Shown here piece by piece: positions 9,513 through 21,799 of a stretch of DNA of 21,917 nt. Below the pieces are notes generated by a model, which worked only from the letters and a program-made list of their open reading frames with translations, was not told the origin of the DNA and did not search any database. The stretch is from Larix sibirica (taxonomy: Eukaryota; Streptophyta; Pinopsida; Pinales; Pinaceae). The stretch spans positions 46,838 to 68,754 of the forward strand of contig NWUY0300016564.1 in the NCBI GenBank assembly GCA_004151065.3, read 5' to 3'. Numbering within the stretch: the first letter of the stretch is position 1; each line of letters opens with the position of its first letter. Made by a program: the position numbers and the translations under genes.

Positions 9513-10028
9513 ACCGATATGCCATAAAACAAGGAGAAGTACAGTTAACATGATTAGCTGGCATTACTACACAAGATTTTGTCGACCTAAGAAGTGATTC
9601 AACACTCATATAAATAAAGGAAGTGATAAATCTATTTAGGTATCCATCTAAGTATGGAACTCTGAGTAGGTGTGTTGATTTCAAGTGGAAGATGAATTTT
9701 TGGGGCTTAGCTAGTAAGGATGGTTTGTGTGAAGTGTGAACATATGAGTGTGCAGTAGATATGAATGCACAGATAATGATCAGAGCATGTGGACGAGTAT
9801 GTGCACATAATCCATACAATAACTGGATTTGTAGCAGGATGCAGTGTAAGAGAAGATGTGAGAATAATTGAAACAGAGTATGTCAAAGTGCACGTAGAAG
9901 GAAGAAAAGAAAAGAACATAATATAGTGGGAATTATGCACGAAGATATGAAGTCAGTGTGCCAGAAGTGTAACAACATCTATATATCAGGGTGGTTGGAT
10001 AGGGAAAGAAAAGGATATTGCAGTCTCC
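9513..10028. other. Unassigned DNA between LINE and repeats
   Basis: Minus-strand open frames at 9508-9819 and 9707-9940 overlap and resemble no family I know. The plus strand is interrupted in all frames. A and G rich tracts (about 9896-9915) are present. Probably repeat-derived; I see no supported gene. Confidence 0.45.
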
Positions 10029-10032
10029 ATTC

Positions 10033-10200
10033 AAGTTGGTTCTTGAACACAACAAGTTGGTGCTTGCACAGAGGATTAGTGTCCTTACAGGTTGAAGCTT
10101 GCTTCAGGAAGTTGGTGCTTGCGTAGAGGATTGGTGTCCCCACAGATTGGAGCATCTATTATCTAAGTTGTTTTTTCCATGTGGGATTGGTGTCCTGATC
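10033..10200. repeat. Degenerate ~55-bp tandem repeats
   Basis: AAGTTGGTGCTTGC followed by AGAGGATTRGTGTCC and ACAGRTTGRAGC occurs at 10054 and again at 10109 (55 bp apart). A more diverged unit starts at 10165 (AAGTTG...GGGATTGGTGTCC), and a short partial one at 10033. The motif resembles repeats in LTRs or leaders of plant retrotransposons, but I cannot name the element. Confidence 0.65.
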
Positions 10201-10244
10201 ATATTGGTGTATGAATAAGTTTGTATCATATCATATATTCCATG

Positions 10245-10931
10245 TGGCATCTCATTAGCTTGCGTTGGCCTCTCCATTTGTTGACAACTGTCACAAATTT
10301 TTACATACCTGGTAGCATCCTTGAACAATGTTGGATAGTACTATCCCAGGTGTAAAATTTTATAAGCAATTTGTTTATCTGAAAAGTGGACTCCATAAGG
10401 CCTATCATGGCAGGCTTGAAGTATATCATGTACTCCATCCTCTTGTACACATCTTCTGGTGATCAAGTATGGACCTATCCGGAAAAGGTCACCTCCAATC
10501 CAATAATAATTAGCACTCAATTGAACAATTCTTCACTTTTCTTGAGATGGCATATTTTGAGGTAGCTTCCTTGTAGCTAAATAGTTTTCTATATCTGAAA
10601 ACCAAGGTGTGTGAGTATAAAAAACAAACAAGTATTCATCAGGAAAACTATCATTAGCAGGAACAACACCATCATGATTATTAATTCTGGAAAGAAAATC
10701 TGCTACTAAATTTTCCCTACTAGGTCTATCTACAATGGTGACATTAAATTACTATAATAGAAGCAACCACCTTGTAATTATATCGTCAATGACAGGTTCG
10801 TTCATGAGAAATCAAATGGATGAATGGTATGTATGGATAAATATTTCAGAGCCTGTGATATAATGTCTAAACTTATTAATTGCATGTACAGAAACTAATA
10901 ATTAATTTTCTGTGACCGTGTAATTAAATTC
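10245..10931 (-). pseudogene. Ty3/gypsy RNase H to integrase zinc-finger fragment
   Basis: Minus-strand pol fragment. In order: RNase H part NYTVTEN...VSVHAINKFRHYITG (about 10920-10855); IFIHTYHSSI; the connection region TIVDRPSRENLVADFLSRI; DLFRIGPYLITRRCVQEDGV; then the integrase HHCC zinc-binding segment with HDRPYGVH (about 10409-10386), TLFKDATRYVKICDSC (to about 10284) and RPTQANEMP. It is inactive. The glutamate of the usual ELL motif is a TAA, the aspartate of the usual TDH is Tyr, and other TAG, TGA and TAA codons interrupt. It stops abruptly on both sides: before the integrase core at 10245 and, on the 5' side, at the LTR insertion near 10933. Confidence 0.9.
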
Positions 10932-10936
10932 AGTAG

Positions 10937-11030
10937 TGTAACATCCCCATTTTAACCCTTAGGACATGATTGGATTTCAATGTAAATATTATATACATGA
11001 GATGTATGTTTTCCTAGCGTGGAGCTCAAG
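10937..11030 (+). mobile_element. 5' end of an LTR, copy 1 (cut by N)
   Basis: TGTAACATCCCC is a typical plant LTR 5' terminus, and it starts exactly where the minus-strand gypsy coding sequence is interrupted, as expected for an insertion into it. The LTR is cut off after 94 bp by the N at 11031. The orientation is inferred from the TGT start only. The inner domain is not in the window. Confidence 0.6.
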
Positions 11031-11031
11031 N
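11031..11031. other. Single ambiguous base (N) at copy junction
   Basis: This is the only non-ACGT base I noticed. It lies exactly where copy 1 stops matching copy 2 and where the sequence jumps from an LTR start to the middle of an integrase gene. A one-base N at such a switch looks like a contig join of unknown true distance. Confidence 0.9.
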
Positions 11032-11535
11032 CTGGGATCTCAAAATCCCAGCAGTATTGTGGGCCTATCGCACCACATGTAAACGGCTGACAGGATAGAC
11101 ACCATTTAAATTGGTGTATGGACAAGAAGCTTGGATGCGCATCGAGTATATTGTGCCAAGTTTAAGAATTGTTTCTTTCACTAGTATGTCTAAGATTGGT
11201 GTTGTAAAAAATAGGTTGTCATAGTTAATTCAATTTGAAGAAGACAAATTTATTGATCGATTCCATTAGCAAGTGCAAAAGACTAGGGAAAGGCATGGCA
11301 TGATCGCCGCATCACCAAGAAGCACTTTCAATGAGGAGACTTAGTTATTCTCTATGATAGTAAGTTTTTCAAACACCCTGACAAGTTAAGAATGCATTTG
11401 CTAGGTTTGTATGTCATTAACTTTTTGATGAAGGGAGGCGCAGTACAATTGCAAAAATTTGATGGTGAACTCCTTAATGGATTGGTCAATGGGAGCCGGT
11501 TGAATCCATATAAGGATAGTCGTGGCTTATCATAG
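11032..11535 (+). pseudogene. Ty3/gypsy integrase C-terminal fragment, copy 2
   Basis: Same fragment as at 183-672 but with a fuller 5' side: WDLKIPAVLWAYRTTCKRLTG (11033-11095) leads without a break into a TAG and then TPFKLVYGQEAW. It begins mid-gene directly after the N, so the truncation here comes from the join or break and not from decay. Compared with copy 1 it has synonymous third-base differences in the P, F and K codons of TPFK and Ala in place of Val after GQE. The rest, including the frameshift and the GGAVQL and GLVNGSR motifs, is shared. Confidence 0.9.
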
Positions 11536-11660
11536 TAAAGAGATTTGAGTCAATGCTTGTATATATAAAAAAAATTGTCTATAGATGTCATTTGGAAACC
11601 CTGAGATTTAATTTTTTTTGAATCCAGTTATGTCGAATTTTTCATGTTGATGTATTGGTA

Positions 11661-11768
11661 TGTCGAAGTTTTCCACAAACCCCAAGTTAATTTTCTGTCG
11701 AAGTTTTCCAGAAACTCAAAGTTAATTTTCTGTCGAGGTCTTATTTTGGCATTTGGAAACCCCAACTT
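11661..11768. repeat. 35-bp tandem repeats, copy 2
   Basis: Same array as at 798-905, with units starting at 11661, 11696 and 11731. Confidence 0.75.
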
Positions 11769-11886
11769 AATTTTCCATCAAAGTAAAATATTAGAAACAT
11801 AGTTTGGGTGTCTATCATAGTTCCATATGTCCAAGTTGTCAATTTGTCAAAGTTGCAGTTGACATGCATTAATTGCTTCTTTTTTT

Positions 11887-14800
11887 ATGGGTGTAGTGGA
11901 GGCGTTAGTGGGCCTTTTGTATTAATTTCCAAAAATACTGAAGTGTGTGAACAGATTATCCTCTTCCAATATGATGATTGTAAGCATAGAGGACATTCAA
12001 TTCACATCGGAAATGAAAAAAAGGATCGCACAAGAGAATTAAACTTAAAAGTGCATCTATATACCGGTTGGAATTCATTGTTACCTTGCATATTGAGCGT
12101 ATTGAGCACACCATAGCTTGAGAAAATCACAAAGAGCGAGTGTAGCATACCAAACCAACAAAATGCAATTCAATATGTATGTTGCTAGTGAAGTTCAAGG
12201 ATATATCGAGGAATTCAACATGCATAGCTCTGTACCAGTTAGTCATGAGCAACCAGAAGTTATTTCCCCACACATTCCAGTAGATGTTCCTAAGAAGTGA
12301 AGAAAATCAAACCGCAACAATCTAGAGGAAGGAACAAAGGGGAGGCATGACATTGAAGCATTTGGGTCTGGGTCTGCAACCCTTGTACTGATATATGTTC
12401 CACTGCGAAGGAAGAATTCAAAACTAGTGCAGCTACCGAAGAATTCTAGGTGTCAGTTAGTTTCGACAATTCCAGTCCCGAAGTGCGTTGTGGTCTAGGG
12501 CATCATTTTGTGAAATGTCAATAAATTGTCATATGCAGACCATGACATCCCCAAGTTTCAAGAATTCCAATATAATAATTACATGCAAACTATCACTATG
12601 AACGAAGGTGCGCCGTTGGAGTTCGAGTAGACTTAATGGACCATTGGCCTAGAAAAAGCGAGCATCTTGTCGCTGATGCATATTCCATACTTTGGGCGGA
12701 CTGCGGAAGCCAATGCCTGCGTAAAGTAACTATTATTGTGTTTCCATGGAGGATGCTTATGGTTTTAAACTAAGGTTTTGGTGTATACTAGATTGATCAC
12801 AAAGATCACAGGGTTTCCCAAGGCCGTCTTGGACCCTGCTAAATTCTTTTTTGGGAAGGAAAGAGATCGATATCTGGCTACAAGAATGAAGGAGAAACAC
12901 AACTTGTCGAAGAATAATAGGTAGTTCGGTGTAGCATCTATCAATGACCAAGTAGTGCACTTCGCTGCAAAGGCGTTAGTGGCAAAGGAATTAAGGAAGG
13001 TTCTACTGAACTAGGTGATTGTAGTGACAGAACAGTGCTCGCAAGGAGTGCAAATGAACTGGGCGACCCTTTTTCTAAATGTGTTTCTTGCCGAGTGTGC
13101 GGATGCCCAAGACAATGGTATCCCATTTACCTATTCCTGGATTTTATTATTGATTTTGTTTGTCAGGTGGGCGGAGCCGCAAAATTATAAAGGCATGCAG
13201 CTACATGTGCCATATTATGCTTCCTGGTACATGAACTTGTGGTACTCTTACATCAAAATTTGGGAGTAAGAGAGTAACGTTACCTTGTAGCTTCAAAAAG
13301 AGGCACCACCGTATTATGTTGCACAAATACCATGTATTGAAGAAAGTCGTGTGGTGAAGTATCGTGGCATTGCAAGGTTCAAGGCAGGACCTCAACATAT
13401 GTACATTCAAGCGAGGAGAGACCCGCACCAGCAATGTCTAACAACCCTGTTCAAGTTGGCACCAAAATAATTTGATGCAATCATTTAGGAGTGGTGAGTA
13501 CAATGGAAAGTCCCTATTGAACCGGAGAACATCTTTCCATATCTATCAAAGTAGGACCAATGACAGGAGGGTGCTTCTGGTCAGCAACAGAACACAAGTC
13601 AGAACCATAGTAGAACATTGGTGCTAGGGGGTACAAAGGTATCCCTCCCCAATCAGATAATGGAAAGAAAGAGTCAATCTATACTCCAACAGATCTGGGT
13701 CTGTGTGAGAAGCACAAGGCTAAGACATCGAAGCAAGGAGGAAAGAAGAAGAAAATGCACAAAGGTTTGGCACAGTGCAGGCCTTAACAGATGATGATGT
13801 CCACATCTTATTTCATAGGATGAAATAATTTGTTGGAGAAAATCTAAAGATAGCAGAGGAAAAAATAATTCAGTTGTTTAGCAGCATGTCAGAGATATTG
13901 GATACCCTCTGTCAAGTGGTCAAGCGTATTAGTATATCTACTCCGTAGTAGGATGCCTCGCAGTGGGTTGGGGCTATACATGATGAATAAAGTCAGGAGC
14001 AGTTGACTCACCCACCTTCAAGGGACAGATTTGTCAAGGTGTTGTGGAGGAAACTAACCTTTGATGAAGCAGAGTCAATTCTACAAGTCCCACAGGCGGG
14101 GGGTATGCGGAGTTGAAGTTATCTGCATTGCCACTTTTTATGTTACATAATTTGTAGGAGAACATCGCGCAAGATTTAAAAAAAAAGGGAGTGGTCAATA
14201 TTTGACCTTATGAAGGACTACAAAAATCAAGAAACAATGTGAAAGGATCAGTCCGCCGAGCTACAATAGGATAGGGAATTTCTCCATTAGGAACAATAGA
14301 ATTTTCAAAAGCCTGTCGTAGTAGCATGTCGTGCAGTCCCAGAGGCAGAAATAATTGATGAAATGCGACCAGGGGAGAAGCTGCAACACCTAGAATTTTT
14401 TTATTTTGGGTGTTAGACAAAAAGTACAAGAATTGGAAGCCAAGTTACTTCCCAACACCCCGCTCGAGGTAACAAAGAAGATACATGCATAGGTGCGAGG
14501 AGCCATCCAAATCATTCAAGAATTGGAGGCTCAATGTATCAATATATATGAGGAGGTGTCACAGACTTGGGTTGTGTTTTTTGAGGATGTTGGATTAGAG
14601 GAAATAGCTACTAGGGTTGGAGATGCTGAAGAAAAGATGAAAAGTTTGTGGGGTTTGTTGAATACTCTATCACTAGTAAATAGGATGAGGAGAGATGTAG
14701 AAAATAAAGAATTGCAGAATGATATTAATCAGTTGAGAGTCCAACACAGGAAGCGGTCAAAAATGGTGGAAGCACTTCAGTCAGAAGCAGAGTGAGTATT

Positions 14801-15069
14801 TGAAATCATTGGGAGTTAGCATATGTCTATTCTGTCACCAGTCACTCAGACTGTCGAGCAGAGCAACAAGCATATCATGGTTGAGTTGTCTTAGGAAATC
14901 AACTAGAAAAAGGAAGAAGTCCAACAGTCAGTCAAAACAACTAGGAAGGTATATGAGGATTTCTTGTCGAAGATGTAGGAATCTGTACCACAATTTTGAA
15001 GTGGCTCAAGATGAGTGACATGTGAGTGTTGGGGGCCTATTGGGCTTAGTATATTTTGGGTACCATTTT
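11887..15069 (+). pseudogene. Long decayed unrecognised ORF, copy 2
   Basis: Same decayed frame as at 1024-4206, with the same stops and slips. Two of the three internal substitutions between the copies fall in it: G to A at 12959, changing a CGC codon to CAC (Arg to His) in frame 1, and T to C at 14346, in the frame-2 part. Neither repairs nor adds a stop in the reading I favour. The coiled-coil stretch is at about 14403-15003 and the hydrophobic end at 15025-15069. Confidence 0.45.
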
Positions 15070-15171
15070 TGGCAGGGAAACTTTGGTGTGGACAAATACA
15101 AAGTAAAAATGGCTCGATGAAGTGGTTAACTCTTACGAAGCAGTCGAGAAACTAGGAAAACGTTTATGTTC

Positions 15172-15970
15172 ATGGTGTTAAAGCGTGGATTTGAGTTAGT
15201 TAGTTAGAGTTTGTCCACTTACATTAATGATTCAAGTAGTTTTTAGTGTGTTAGTGGGAGTGGGGTAGGTTGTGTGCGCCCTATAAACATGTAACAATAG
15301 GGAAATTTTGAGGCTATTAGCTAGTTAGTTAGAAGAATAGCGATTTATTCCCTATATGTGTCTGTAATTGGTGAACTACTCTATGTATGTCAAAGCTACT
15401 ATGAATATTCAAGACGCACGATCTGCAGGATGTGTGCATAGGTCTGTTGTAAATCAAGGAAGAATATGTGAGTCATAAAGATGAAGTTCTTATTTATTGG
15501 CTGCGACTCATAATAAAGACAAAGTGCTTCCGTGGTTTTTACCATATTGGGTTTCCACGTTAAAATATGGTGTTATTGTGTGATGTGATATGTGTTTCTT
15601 TCCTTTGCTTATGATTTATATGAATGAATGAACAATGTGCTTAATTGAGAATCCCGTGAATGCCAAGTATAATGTATGCTATATAAATCTTAGTTAACTC
15701 ATCGATTATGCTGAAGTGAATGGCATGTCGAAGATATAGATATGTCGATGTAATGGGTTGCTTATTAAATGATTGGTTTGTCGAGCTATTCCCATTTTGA
15801 TCTGCAAAATCCTAATTCCTGTAGTATCCATAGGTGCTTCGAGTGAGACTTCATATGCTTCGCAGGTGTTACCGGAAGGGATAAAACCCTTTCGGGTTGG
15901 TATATGTGGTGTTTGTTGGTCTTGTGTTAGATGTTTGAAAACTGTTCGGATTAAAAGTACACCAACAATA
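15172..15970 (+). mobile_element. LTR-like region, copy 2
   Basis: Counterpart of 4309-5107, with TATAAA at 15282-15287 and AATAAA at 15512-15517. The hairpin near its end lies at 15871-15897. Limits are equally uncertain. Confidence 0.35.
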
Positions 15971-15987
15971 ATCCCAACAAAACTGCA

Positions 15988-16362
15988 CCATCCAAAGTCA
16001 TTGCAATGATTTCAAACAAATCATACCTAAAAGTGGACAATATAATTGCACAGAAGATTGTGCAATTCGATAAGAACCAAATGAAGGAGTACTTTATCAT
16101 CTAGAATGATGGACCCAAAGGGTAGAACATTTGGAAAAGTAAGGAAGTAATGTCTTAGTTTGAAGATAAAATATTAGAGTTAAGAAGTAGAACACTAGGG
16201 AACTTAGAAAAGCACTAGTTGGAAATTGTTGGGATGACAATAGGTTTGGTGGGGCAGGATGTATATCCTTCTCATGTGACTGATAGTAGGTGCATCGTTG
16301 AATTGGCATAGAGGGTCATCGAGAAAGATCACGATGTTATAATTTTCCTTCTTGATAAATGA
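15988..16362 (+). pseudogene. Decayed unrecognised ORF, copy 2
   Basis: Counterpart of 5125-5499, with the candidate Met at 16006. I saw no difference from copy 1 in this stretch. The next difference is downstream at 16537 (T where copy 1 has G). Confidence 0.3.
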
Positions 16363-17681
16363 AGAGAGTGGTGAACCATTCCTATTCCCTTAATAAGACT
16401 CTAGGTTTCATTGGGTGCACAATTTGGATGTATGGACTTGAGGGAGTTGATCCTTCCCTTAGTCGGTGATCATTTCCTTTGATGGAATTCAACACATGGA
16501 TTCATACACACTCATTGGGAATGCTTGAAATGGGAATACTTGTGGGCACACATGTGATGGGTTCACAGGAAGCAAATGAACATGCGATGGGAAATGTGAT
16601 AAGATCACTTATGAGGGGTGCACTTGTCAGAACATGGGTGTCAAAAATACTTGATACAGGCACACTTGTGGATGTAGATGGCCGGAAAATTAAGACACCA
16701 AAGGAATAAAAATTATATGTAGGCACTTGCTAGTCCACCTTAGAAGCAAGGGGCTTGCAAGATTTTGGAAAGAATCATATATAAAGTGGATGCCTCAAAG
16801 TGGCTAAGGGATTAAATATTATCAAGTTATTGAGACATAACTACAAAGTGTTATGCGATTGTGCTAAGTTGTGGGTTTTGCATAGGAGGGTGAATTTGCA
16901 TTGACAAAGTGAATGTGACTTGTAGGAGATAGGATTGTGGTAGCTTCAGTAGTGGGATTGATAGTTCTAAGCAATGGGTCTTTTCTATAAATGTAATCTT
17001 CAAAAATAGCTACAAGAAGTTGGCTTGGTTCCTCTATTGTACATTGTAACATACTTCATCTAATAAAGTTTAATTTATCTACCTTGGGTTCTAATTGCAC
17101 ATGTACCTTGTGTTATGTTTGGTTAGATAAATGTTGTAATGTTTCCTACAATGTATTGTGGTGGATAATTTCTATAATATTGGCTAAGAATAAGTATCAT
17201 TGGGATGCTTTAAAGGCCATGGTTGGACGTATACCTATTGTTGGAAAAAATTGTTAAGTAGAATTAAAATTGCACACCTAACATATTGTAGTCTAAGGTG
17301 AAGTTAAGGGTAGATATTAGGTGAAGAGGAATAGTCTAGTTGTAGTAGGAACAAGTTGTCAAGCCCCTTCATTGAGGCAAGGAAGTTTCACAAGAATGGA
17401 GATGATGAAAATAAAATTTCTAGGAAAGACCCGTAGGTCCATGAAAATTATATCGTCTTATATTTTAGTGTTATTACCTTAATTTTTATCACCTATACAA
17501 TTTGAATAGTTGTTGAAAAATTCATAACGATTGCAGTCATAACCTAGATTATGCATTTGATCTCATCATCATATGACCTTATGGTACCTCACTTATCCAA
17601 GTTAACCCATTATTTGATTGTTTTCTTGGGCACATTGGTTATTCCCCCCTTTTTTAGCACAATGCATAGAAAATCCCTTGA
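16363..17681. other. Intergenic-like DNA, copy 2
   Basis: Counterpart of 5500-6818. It contains the 16537 substitution, which changes Arg to Ile in the unrecognised 76-codon plus-strand frame (16479-16709). No feature assigned. Confidence 0.5.
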
Positions 17682-20343
17682 TTTTATTTTATTTATTTTT
17701 AACAAAAGAAGGTAATTTTTATATTAAAAGGAAGTTTTAAAACAACTCAAAGAGACACAATTTCCAAAATAGTCTAGATTTGCAATCCCCAACATTGTTT
17801 CCATCCAACTATCATATACATGCATCCTTGAGACCACTTTAATAACAACCCAAAAGGAATTTACTGATATAAACCTTTACATATTGGATTAATACAAAAA
17901 CAAAAAAGAAAAACATTTGTCAGACTAAACAAGACCTTAAACAATGCCAAATTATTCCTATGGAGTACGAGAGCTCAAAATTTTGATTACGCCATCATTT
18001 GGTTTAGAAGCCAAAGCTTCTTCTATGGTTGTTCTACCAACATTATTTGTGACTTGGGACTAACTTCCATCTAGAAAGGCTTGATGCACTTCGATAGTGA
18101 CATACAATTTTTCCAGCTGGGCACTCTACACCAAATATTCTTGCTCAAAATCATAAAAATGATGGTCTAGAATGGAGAAATGATCAATTACCTCATCGAT
18201 GAAGAAGAGAAAACCCTCCATTTGTGAGTTGGAAAACCAAAGGATCGATTGGAGGTCCCTAATATTAGCCTTCATGTCACGAAAATCCACAACCAACTCG
18301 ATAATTTCAGCTACAGTTCCTTTCAGAGGATTCATGTCGTATTGTGTTAGAAACACACATACAAATAACTGCACTAAAATCCTCCCCTATACTAAAATGA
18401 TAGGGGAATACCCTACAAATATTCCATCCAAAAAATAAAATTACAGGTACGAATGATCCACAAACCAAATAGGAAACTACATTTAATCTGCCACCCACCG
18501 AGCGTACTTTAGCACAAAGAAACAACTAGAACCAACCCTCTTACTTTTGTTTACTTGAAGCTTACTCTTTCCTGCCAACTCGAAAAGGTACCTCAAAATC
18601 ACAAATCCCCCAACTAAGACAAAAGATGAAATAGATTTCTACGCCCCAAGAACACATCGACCCTCATGAAGACAAATAGATCCAATATTCGAACCTGAAA
18701 TTTCCCAAAATGATCCCTTGCGGACCTCAAACCATTTAAAAAAATCATGAAGAATCCTAAATTGTTTCCATGAAACTTATCAAATTTCCATATTAATGAG
18801 CCCCTATATCACCTCAGACATGAAACATATTTACTATCCTTGTCCCATGCTTTGAGATGAGGCTCCTTTAATTCCCATGCATAAGATATTTGACTTCGGC
18901 CAGGTGGGATGCATGCACCTATGCTGAGTTATTTCCATGAATTTAGATATAAAAAATAACACCTAGTAAATCCACCTAGGATAAGGGTGGCCCCTATTTT
19001 CTTTTAAATTCTCTTTTCCAAGTATCATATCATGATTCTCTAAGGCATCATATTGTTGATTAGTGCTTCTAAAAATCCGCACTAGCAATATTTCCCTAAT
19101 ATGTCACACCGAGACGACAATGCAATATTGCAATTGTCCAACTATTATATCATTGAACATAATTCCTTTCATGGCTTGCTAAATTATCACCAAATAGTCT
19201 CTAACTACCAAGACATTTTTGAGTCCTAGATATTTAATGAAATCCAAAATCATAAATAGATCATATCTTTCCGCCTAATTATTAGTGGATTTCTCCAAAC
19301 CCGAAGAAAACATGAAGACCTAAGTTTTTCATCAGGATCAAGGAGAATCCACCTTGCAACTTCTGCCCCAGGATTACCTTTAGAGGCATCATAGAAATGT
19401 AGAGAATAGCTTGATTGCTTAGCCAGCCAATTCTTGAATTCCTTATGAGGAAAATCTATTCTCCAATGTGTATGCGATAAAGAGTAGCTCAAATTGGAGT
19501 TGAACTGAAGGGAGCTCGATGGGAGAAAATACATGACTCTCTTTGTTTGTAAGGAAGAGAGGGGTTCTTGAGAAATATTAGACAGCCCCCTATCAAGAAG
19601 AGCGTCATGCACTAAGGCGTAAGCTGATAGAGCAGTGCAAATTTATAAATTGTGATCCAAATCAAATAACTCTATATTCCTAGCAATCCAAATTTTCCAA
19701 AAGAAGTATCTAGGGTGTGTGTTCCATATATGACCCAAGGAAGGTTTTTTATTCAAAGACCCAGTAAATTTGTTCTTCCAATGGCTCAAGAAACCATTCC
19801 AAGAGGACAATGAAGGGAAAAAATGTGGATAATATCATGCATAAGAAAATATCAAACCTGTTTGGAGTAATCACATTCAAAGAAGAGATGATGTATAGAT
19901 CCATGATTGAATTTACATAGTAAACACCTTAATGGACCACAAATTTGATGCTTTCTGAATATTTATGATGTTTAAATTTTCCCATTAATCAAAACCCAAC
20001 GAAAGTCATTAATTAGGGGAAGACCATCTTAATTCTATACCTTATCCCAAATCATTGAGGGAGGAGGATGGGGCTGATCCAATATAATATTTGTGTATCA
20101 TTCCTGGATAGTTTATCTACCATGATTCCCCCACCCTGTACTATCCACATATCCCCAGTTAATCAGAGCAAATCCAAGAATATGAAAAACTAGAATATCA
20201 AACTGAGTGGATAAGTGCTTAGTTACCCCTTCTCTACACCAGTCAATCAATCTTCCATTGTGGTCCCTGTTGAAAAATTTCCATTGATGTCAAAGCAAGT
20301 GGGAGTTCCACCACCATGATAAGTCAGGTAATTCAACTATATT
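17682..20343 (-). mobile_element. 5'-truncated LINE, copy 2
   Basis: Counterpart of 6819-9480: zf-RVT region at about 19850-20060, inactive RNase H at 19033-19403, small decayed 3' frame at 17958-18335, and A-rich tail at 17682-17703. The direct repeat at its 5' edge is at 20292-20375. No difference from copy 1 was noticed. Confidence 0.88.
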
Positions 20344-20895
20344 AAAGCAAGTGGGACTTTCACCATCATGTTAAGACCGATATGCCATAAAACAAGGAGA
20401 AGTACAGTTAACATGATTAGCTGGCATTACTACACAAGATTTTGTCGACCTAAGAAGTGATTCAACACTCATATAAATAAAGGAAGTGATAAATCTATTT
20501 AGGTATCCATCTAAGTATGGAACTCTGAGTAGGTGTGTTGATTTCAAGTGGAAGATGAATTTTTGGGGCTTAGCTAGTAAGGATGGTTTGTGTGAAGTGT
20601 GAACATATGAGTGTGCAGTAGATATGAATGCACAGATAATGATCAGAGCATGTGGACGAGTATGTGCACATAATCCATACAATAACTGGATTTGTAGCAG
20701 GATGCAGTGTAAGAGAAGATGTGAGAATAATTGAAACAGAGTATGTCAAAGTGCACGTAGAAGGAAGAAAAGAAAAGAACATAATATAGTGGGAATTATG
20801 CACGAAGATATGAAGTCAGTGTGCCAGAAGTGTAACAACATCTATATATCAGGGTGGTTGGATAGGGAAAGAAAAGGATATTGCAGTCTCCATTC

Positions 20896-21063
20896 AAGTT
20901 GGTTCTTGAACACAACAAGTTGGTGCTTGCACAGAGGATTAGTGTCCTTACAGGTTGAAGCTTGCTTCAGGAAGTTGGTGCTTGCGTAGAGGATTGGTGT
21001 CCCCACAGATTGGAGCATCTATTATCTAAGTTGTTTTTTCCATGTGGGATTGGTGTCCTGATC
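20896..21063. repeat. Degenerate ~55-bp tandem repeats, copy 2
   Basis: Counterpart of 10033-10200, with main units starting at 20917 and 20972 and a diverged third at 21028. The preceding 20376-20891 is unassigned, as in copy 1. Confidence 0.65.
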
Positions 21064-21107
21064 ATATTGGTGTATGAATAAGTTTGTATCATATCATATA
21101 TTCCATG

Positions 21108-21794
21108 TGGCATCTCATTAGCTTGCGTTGGCCTCTCCATTTGTTGACAACTGTCACAAATTTTTACATACCTGGTAGCATCCTTGAACAATGTTGGATA
21201 GTACTATCCCAGGTGTAAAATTTTATAAGCAATTTGTTTATCTGAAAAGTGGACTCCATAAGGCCTATCATGGCAGGCTTGAAGTATATCATGTACTCCA
21301 TCCTCTTGTACACATCTTCTGGTGATCAAGTATGGACCTATCCGGAAAAGGTCACCTCCAATCCAATAATAATTAGCACTCAATTGAACAATTCTTCACT
21401 TTTCTTGAGATGGCATATTTTGAGGTAGCTTCCTTGTAGCTAAATAGTTTTCTATATCTGAAAACCAAGGTGTGTGAGTATAAAAAACAAACAAGTATTC
21501 ATCAGGAAAACTATCATTAGCAGGAACAACACCATCATGATTATTAATTCTGGAAAGAAAATCTGCTACTAAATTTTCCCTACTAGGTCTATCTACAATG
21601 GTGACATTAAATTACTATAATAGAAGCAACCACCTTGTAATTATATCGTCAATGACAGGTTCGTTCATGAGAAATCAAATGGATGAATGGTATGTATGGA
21701 TAAATATTTCAGAGCCTGTGATATAATGTCTAAACTTATTAATTGCATGTACAGAAACTAATAATTAATTTTCTGTGACCGTGTAATTAAATTC
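21108..21794 (-). pseudogene. Ty3/gypsy RNase H to integrase zinc finger, copy 2
   Basis: Counterpart of 10245-10931, with the same lost catalytic residues and stops. It is again ended on its 5' side by the LTR that starts at 21800. Confidence 0.9.
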
Positions 21795-21799
21795 AGTAG

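Larger units (their letters stand above)
231..11030. repeat. 10.8-kb direct repeat, copy 1
   Basis: This block matches 11094-21893 at a constant offset of 10,863. Between 268 and 11030 I found only three differences: 2096 G versus 12959 A, 3483 T versus 14346 C, and 5674 G versus 16537 T. A further four lie at the left edge (241, 244, 247, 267). Every paired feature I checked keeps the same offset, so there is no net indel. The block contains elements in both orientations, so it is a composite genomic segment and not one transposon. It may be a segmental duplication or an assembly duplication of alleles. Confidence 0.97.

Noticed and set aside
9508-9940. Two overlapping minus-strand frames of 103 and 77 codons
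   Set aside because: Composition is low-complexity (Ser, Thr, His rich), with no family resemblance and no element context.
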